Shown: positions 63,890 through 64,000 of the stretch, piece by piece
How the letters are laid out: each line of letters opens with the position of its first letter
How positions within the stretch are numbered: the stretch's first letter is position 1
Source: Colwellia psychrerythraea
Lineage (GTDB): Bacteria > Pseudomonadota > Gammaproteobacteria > Enterobacterales > Alteromonadaceae
Direction: 5' to 3'
Assembly: GCF_000764225.1 (NCBI RefSeq)
Contig: NZ_JQED01000045.1
Location: forward strand, 57,681-121,680
DNA: 64,000 nucleotides
Position numbers and translations under genes: made by a program
Notes under the pieces: generated by a model
Told to the model about the DNA's origin: nothing
Seen by the model: the letters and a program-made list of their open reading frames with translations, nothing else
Databases searched by the model: none

Positions 63890-64000
63890 TTACTTGGCCG
63901 TTACCCAGAGTATTTGAGCATCGTTTTCACTGACTGAAATAAGTACATGCCCCATCATCGCATCATAGTAGACGCTATCCCCTTCAACTAAGTTCACCGG
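63890..64000 (-). CDS. 3' end of a cupin-domain protein, probable XRE/cupin regulator (partial)
   Basis: The last 36 codons of a gene entering from the right edge read VEGDSVYYDAMMGHVLISVSENDAQILWVTAK before the stop at 63890. The GDSVYYDAMMGH pattern with a final ILWV is typical of the C-terminal cupin domain in XRE-family regulators. Only this end is in the window, so the HTH part is not seen. It is convergent with the diguanylate cyclase gene, 13 bases apart. Confidence 0.7.
   Translation of the reverse strand, partial: PVNLVEGDSVYYDAMMGHVLISVSENDAQILWVTAK

Overview
The window looks like chromosomal DNA of a marine gammaproteobacterium, most probably Alteromonadales and Colwelliaceae-like (Colwellia, Cognaticolwellia or Thalassotalea). 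The reasons are the AT-rich composition with typical gammaproteobacterial proteins, a tRNA-Ser with an encoded CCA end, a consensus CTGT-N8-ACAG LexA box before umuDC, gammaproteobacterial Fur boxes, several large TonB-dependent receptors and a 180-kDa-class NAD-glutamate dehydrogenase. This placement is an inference from protein style. I see no prophage, transposase, integron or CRISPR array.

Layout. 0-5 kb: a small membrane protein and an RND efflux pair (permease then adaptor). 5-9.5 kb: a TrmK-like methyltransferase, recX, a DUF3817-like protein, the overlapping pterin operon folE-folM-folX-folK, and a VOC protein. 9.6-13.6 kb: an NfeD protease-slipin pair facing a LexA-controlled umuDC operon. 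13.9-18 kb: a STAS-like protein, an MtfA-like peptidase, a CapA-family protein and a small unknown protein. 18.6-35.7 kb: what looks like one catabolic locus for amino acids or peptides. It holds an acyl-D-amino-acid deacylase, an M14 carboxypeptidase, a 1015-aa TonB receptor, NAD-glutamate dehydrogenase, a DAP/ornithine-decarboxylase-like PLP enzyme, the GltS glutamate symporter, an NhaC-type antiporter and a LysR regulator. 35.8-41.2 kb: a DsbA/DsbB-like pair, an M28 peptidase with a transglutaminase/TPR lipoprotein, a DUF3943-like outer-membrane protein and tRNA-Ser. 41.6-46.1 kb: two lipoproteins and a tandem nitrilase-fold protein without catalytic cysteines. 46.4-51.6 kb: a Fur-linked two-gene unit that includes an overlooked 47-aa exported peptide, then an AraC regulator divergent from an acyl-CoA catabolic operon. 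51.7-55.1 kb: a Fur-controlled siderophore receptor and PepSY reductase. 55.5-58.7 kb: an NAD(P)-binding protein divergent from an arylamine N-acetyltransferase/EamA exporter/Crp-family operon. 59-64 kb: a STAS-like protein, a chemotaxis receptor, a LOG-family protein, a diguanylate cyclase and the 3' end of a cupin-type regulator.

The most notable system is the 18.6-35.7 kb locus. The same 19-bp palindrome (CTATAACC-N3-GGTTATAG) lies about 130 bp upstream of both the TonB receptor and the NhaC-type antiporter, which is followed by the LysR gene. This suggests one regulon joining outer-membrane uptake, release of amino acids from peptides or acyl-D-amino acids, import of glutamate, and its oxidation. 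A D-Glu-containing polymer such as peptidoglycan stem peptide is a possible substrate, but that is inference. Other points worth checking are an inverted pair of 15-bp sites in the 56.2-56.4 kb divergent promoter region, a perfect 22-bp hairpin at 18.1 kb, and a chemotaxis receptor whose conserved N-terminus extends upstream of every canonical start codon.
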